Source of the DNA: Coriobacteriia bacterium
GTDB lineage: Bacteria; Actinomycetota; Coriobacteriia; WRKU01; WQUG01
DNA length: 7,958 nucleotides
Reading direction: 5' to 3'
NCBI GenBank assembly: GCA_009779395.1
Contig: WREJ01000045.1
Coordinates: 1-7,958, forward strand
A program made the translations under genes and the position numbers. Each line of letters starts with the position of its first letter. Position 1 is the stretch's first letter. The notes beneath the pieces were generated by a model. The model was not told the origin of the DNA and did not search any database. It saw nothing but the letters and a program-made list of their open reading frames with translations. Shown here piece after piece: positions 7,001 through 7,958 of the stretch.

Positions 7001-7958
7001 TTGTCTTTACCAACAGTCAGGCGATTACTGACAGTGTCACGCATGCGCGTTTTGGTGGCACGGCGCAGGCGCAGATTGCCCTTAATGGCAACAGTATCGA
7101 CCGGATTTGTGACGGCAACAGAGATCTGGTGGAGGGCGACGACTACACCTTGCTAGTCGAAGACGTCAATGGCAACGGCAGCCGCGCCCTGCTAGCACCA
7201 GCGAGCTCTTCGCTTAATGCAGAGGCGACCATTACCTTTAGCGAAGAATACCTCGAGAGTCTGTCCATTGACACGCACACGCTGACTATCTATTACCAGC
7301 CACTGGGCGAATCCTTTACTGCTGCCATAGAAAACGATGTTCCCAACACCACTGAAATTGAGCTCAGCATCGAAAAGGCATCTGATGGTTTTGTGGTACT
7401 GACCCCAGAAAACATTATTGTCTTCAGCTCTGACACCTTTGAGCAGACCTATGATCTGGCGCAGCACCTGGTACCAATCTATATACATCCTGCAGGTGCT
7501 ATCAGCTATTCTTTGGGTGCCTTTGACAATAACGCGGAGGGAACACGCGACGTGTTGGCAGCTATGCCAACACTTGAGGACAGCGAACTGACTTACACAG
7601 GACTTGGAAGAAGCACGGGAGCAGCGACACTTGAGGTCATTGTCTCGAGCGACAACTACGCCGACGTCAGCAGTATACTGACCTTTGAAGCCCAACCCCG
7701 CCGGCCTATCATTGCTGGGCTGGTTCTTAACAGTAACAATAGTACGCTGCTGGTGGTACTGCTGGTGGTTGCGATGTTGGTTGTGTTGGTATTGTTAGCA
7801 AAGTACCGCCAATCGAGACCACACAATTTGCCTGCGCGTTGGCACCACAGGGCACGCTGTGAGCGACCTGTTTTGTCAGAACCCTGTGCTCACGTAGGAG
7901 TAAGCTACGCTGCGCGCAGGAACCTAACAAAAAGCTCACTCACAACGCACCCTGAGGC
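4015..7958 (+). CDS. Large exported C1-family cysteine protease with lectin-like and Ig-like modules (partial, no stop in window)
   Basis: At least 1314 codons, open at the right edge. A signal peptide (1-43) has basic residues, a hydrophobic core at 20-38 and a likely AQA cut site. The papain-like domain (about 105-335) has the oxyanion Gln116, catalytic Cys122 (GLCWSF), His283 (MNHLVLIVGW) and Asn315 (KNSWGTGWG). A region like the lectin-like domain that often follows such proteases covers about 339-505. Three related repeats (517-606, 607-712, 713-806) follow, then two Ig-like modules (about 810-896, 897-1000), an X2-like module (about 1003-1110; DYTLLVED, then FSEEYLESLS), a further beta-rich stretch and a membrane helix (about 1245-1262). 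No LPXTG sortase motif is visible, so anchoring would be by the helix. No clear Shine-Dalgarno precedes ATG 4015; GTG 4009 in frame is no better. It is probably surface-displayed and may act on host or neighbour proteins or glycoproteins; the substrate is unknown. The tail after 1263 looks unlike the rest. Confidence 0.92.
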   Translation, partial: MRRLTDNDVRLRIGLKSRVMLLQLLLIAALVALLTIVGSYAQATEENYDHWIMPPDPPGTVYGTGLILPQVEYPPQPLRMMPFAIYPDHYPPGITHENVGYTLFLINQRQSPVKNQGSTGLCWSFASMAAIEAATIKAGGGVLDLSEVNAGHALSIAGGNTVYGFFDRTQPGAGGNPFHIMKYSMRDNFGGQVNQADDDEIPSGNLAARPLAQTAAERRSFAVPGIYHINTGKASIDEIKAAVTNYGSVTTGQFGDSGNWQDYFNASTAAYYLPPSASPVMNHLVLIVGWDDSFPRTNFNAANRPANDGAWLVKNSWGTGWGMSGYFWISYEDKYAGEMSWVFDPATEMDDEDFTNKLYDYNSTDYGVTWAVGQVRHGTNVFTAGPAAETLQQVRVYVNSAPQYNIPIYLTNNYTSPTQVAPVIAANQPIATFDANYVGYHTIDIPSKPTIAANARFAITVRYENGVPSSNGMKVDPPMTDLSYIGIAAATQDISVAPTPRAVYIKAVTSPVAGNPSLARWTSLTANGAANTNTTTSLTLNFDQNIALTDADVLVWGATKGALTGSGSSYQLAIGGSFAQGDKVTVVIQPNGNLAPEIKTVRVNRQWTGSVQNVSFTSMSSNGTANTVDTTFVWMNFNQPPQLSPLTAWDYANPYISVSGATLERVWNFGTQYQLVVSNITVGQGENLTVTLTNPPGINITPLTRNVPIHRDTNISWSGATADGRSDSVTSEKVFLSFSGAVPSLTAGNISVTGATAGALTAVDASFRHWQLEISDISVANGQNINISISGPAGYTLTPISRNVRVFVRYEFPPLPLVHYTTSGLNAAGWAKDDFVITATPGYQVSRTNTPGGLWTDSLSQTAETSNGSVTFYVRNTLTGDISAAATETYRIDRTSPSATVRYRENALRSFLNTVSFGLFFSDQVDVTIVGSDAGGSGVAEVVHYRAASEVVDPTSISAWTAGTTFSATASDRFILYVRVTDVAGNVTILLDSGVVVFTNSQAITDSVTHARFGGTAQAQIALNGNSIDRICDGNRDLVEGDDYTLLVEDVNGNGSRALLAPASSSLNAEATITFSEEYLESLSIDTHTLTIYYQPLGESFTAAIENDVPNTTEIELSIEKASDGFVVLTPENIIVFSSDTFEQTYDLAQHLVPIYIHPAGAISYSLGAFDNNAEGTRDVLAAMPTLEDSELTYTGLGRSTGAATLEVIVSSDNYADVSSILTFEAQPRRPIIAGLVLNSNNSTLLVVLLVVAMLVVLVLLAKYRQSRPHNLPARWHHRARCERPVLSEPCAHVGVSYAARRNLTKSSLTTHPE
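5563..6432 (+). repeat. Three diverged tandem repeats of about 90-105 residues in the protease
   Basis: Units at 5563-5832, 5833-6150 and 6151-6432 share a pattern: a T/S-A-x-G-rich opening (TANGAANT, SSNGTANT, TADGRSDS), an F-containing strand (LNFDQN, MNFNQP, LSFSGA), a GAT turn (WGATKGALTG, SGATLERV, TGATAGALTA), an aromatic-x-L strand (YQLAI, YQLVV, WQLEI), a G-x-x-[VIL]-x-[VI] strand and a closing P-x-x-[RK]-x-V strand. They are protein-level repeats with little DNA identity, hence old. They look like beta-sandwich stalk or adhesin modules of Gram-positive surface proteins. Confidence 0.7.
7831..7920. repeat. Nested palindromic segment over the end of the protease frame
   Basis: CCTGCGCG (7831-7838) pairs with CGCGCAGG (7913-7920). 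Inside, CACAGGG (7846-7852) pairs with CCCTGTG (7882-7888), GTGAGC (7859-7864) with GCTCAC (7888-7893, sharing one base with the previous arm, so an alternative fold), and CGTAG (7893-7897) with CTACG (7905-7909). Such density of complementary arms is normal for an intergenic or terminator region and odd inside a coding tail. The 8-mer TAAGCTAC here (7901-7908) also occurs in the loop of the upstream inverted repeat (133-140), which may be chance. Confidence 0.45.

Noticed and set aside
7727..7939. 70-codon minus-strand frame at the right end
   Set aside because: It lies opposite the membrane helix codons and the palindromic tail and has low-complexity ends. It does not explain the open plus-strand frame.

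Overview
The window looks like ordinary chromosome from a Gram-positive bacterium of intermediate G+C. The best guess is a moderate-GC member of Actinomycetota, class Coriobacteriia (Eggerthellales-like). That guess rests on Shine-Dalgarno-led genes, a membrane-tethered HtrA with a long Pro/Gln-rich cytoplasmic N-terminus, and a large surface C1 cysteine protease with lectin-like and Ig-like repeats. No marker here fixes the genus.

Layout. Bases 1-277 are non-coding. They hold two strong inverted repeats (7-45 and 74-193), followed by a consensus -10 box. Four plus-strand genes follow with short gaps: a small cysteine-rich protein of unknown function (278-730), lgt (812-1630), an HtrA/DegP-type serine protease (1677-3275) and rlmH (3298-3777). 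A tRNA with anticodon CAU lies on the minus strand, convergent with rlmH (3806-3881). After a good promoter (3926-3955) a very large plus-strand reading frame runs from 4015 past the right edge. It encodes an exported C1-family (papain-like) cysteine protease with a lectin-like domain, three tandem beta-sandwich-like repeats, two Ig-like modules, an X2-like module and a C-terminal membrane helix.

How the genes fit together. Lgt lipidates prolipoproteins at the membrane, HtrA handles damaged or misfolded exported proteins, and the large cysteine protease is probably displayed on the cell surface, so most of the window concerns the cell envelope. RlmH is a ribosome-modifying housekeeping enzyme; its position next to an HtrA gene recalls the htrA-rlmH neighbourhood of Firmicutes such as Bacillus. 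The only clear promoters I see are before the first gene and before the cysteine protease, so 278-3777 may be one transcription unit.

I found no CRISPR array, insertion sequence, defence locus or other convincing new system. The points most worth a second look are the long inverted repeats upstream of the first gene, the unexpected reading-through of the cysteine protease frame past its membrane anchor into palindromic DNA, and the sequence around the tRNA ends.
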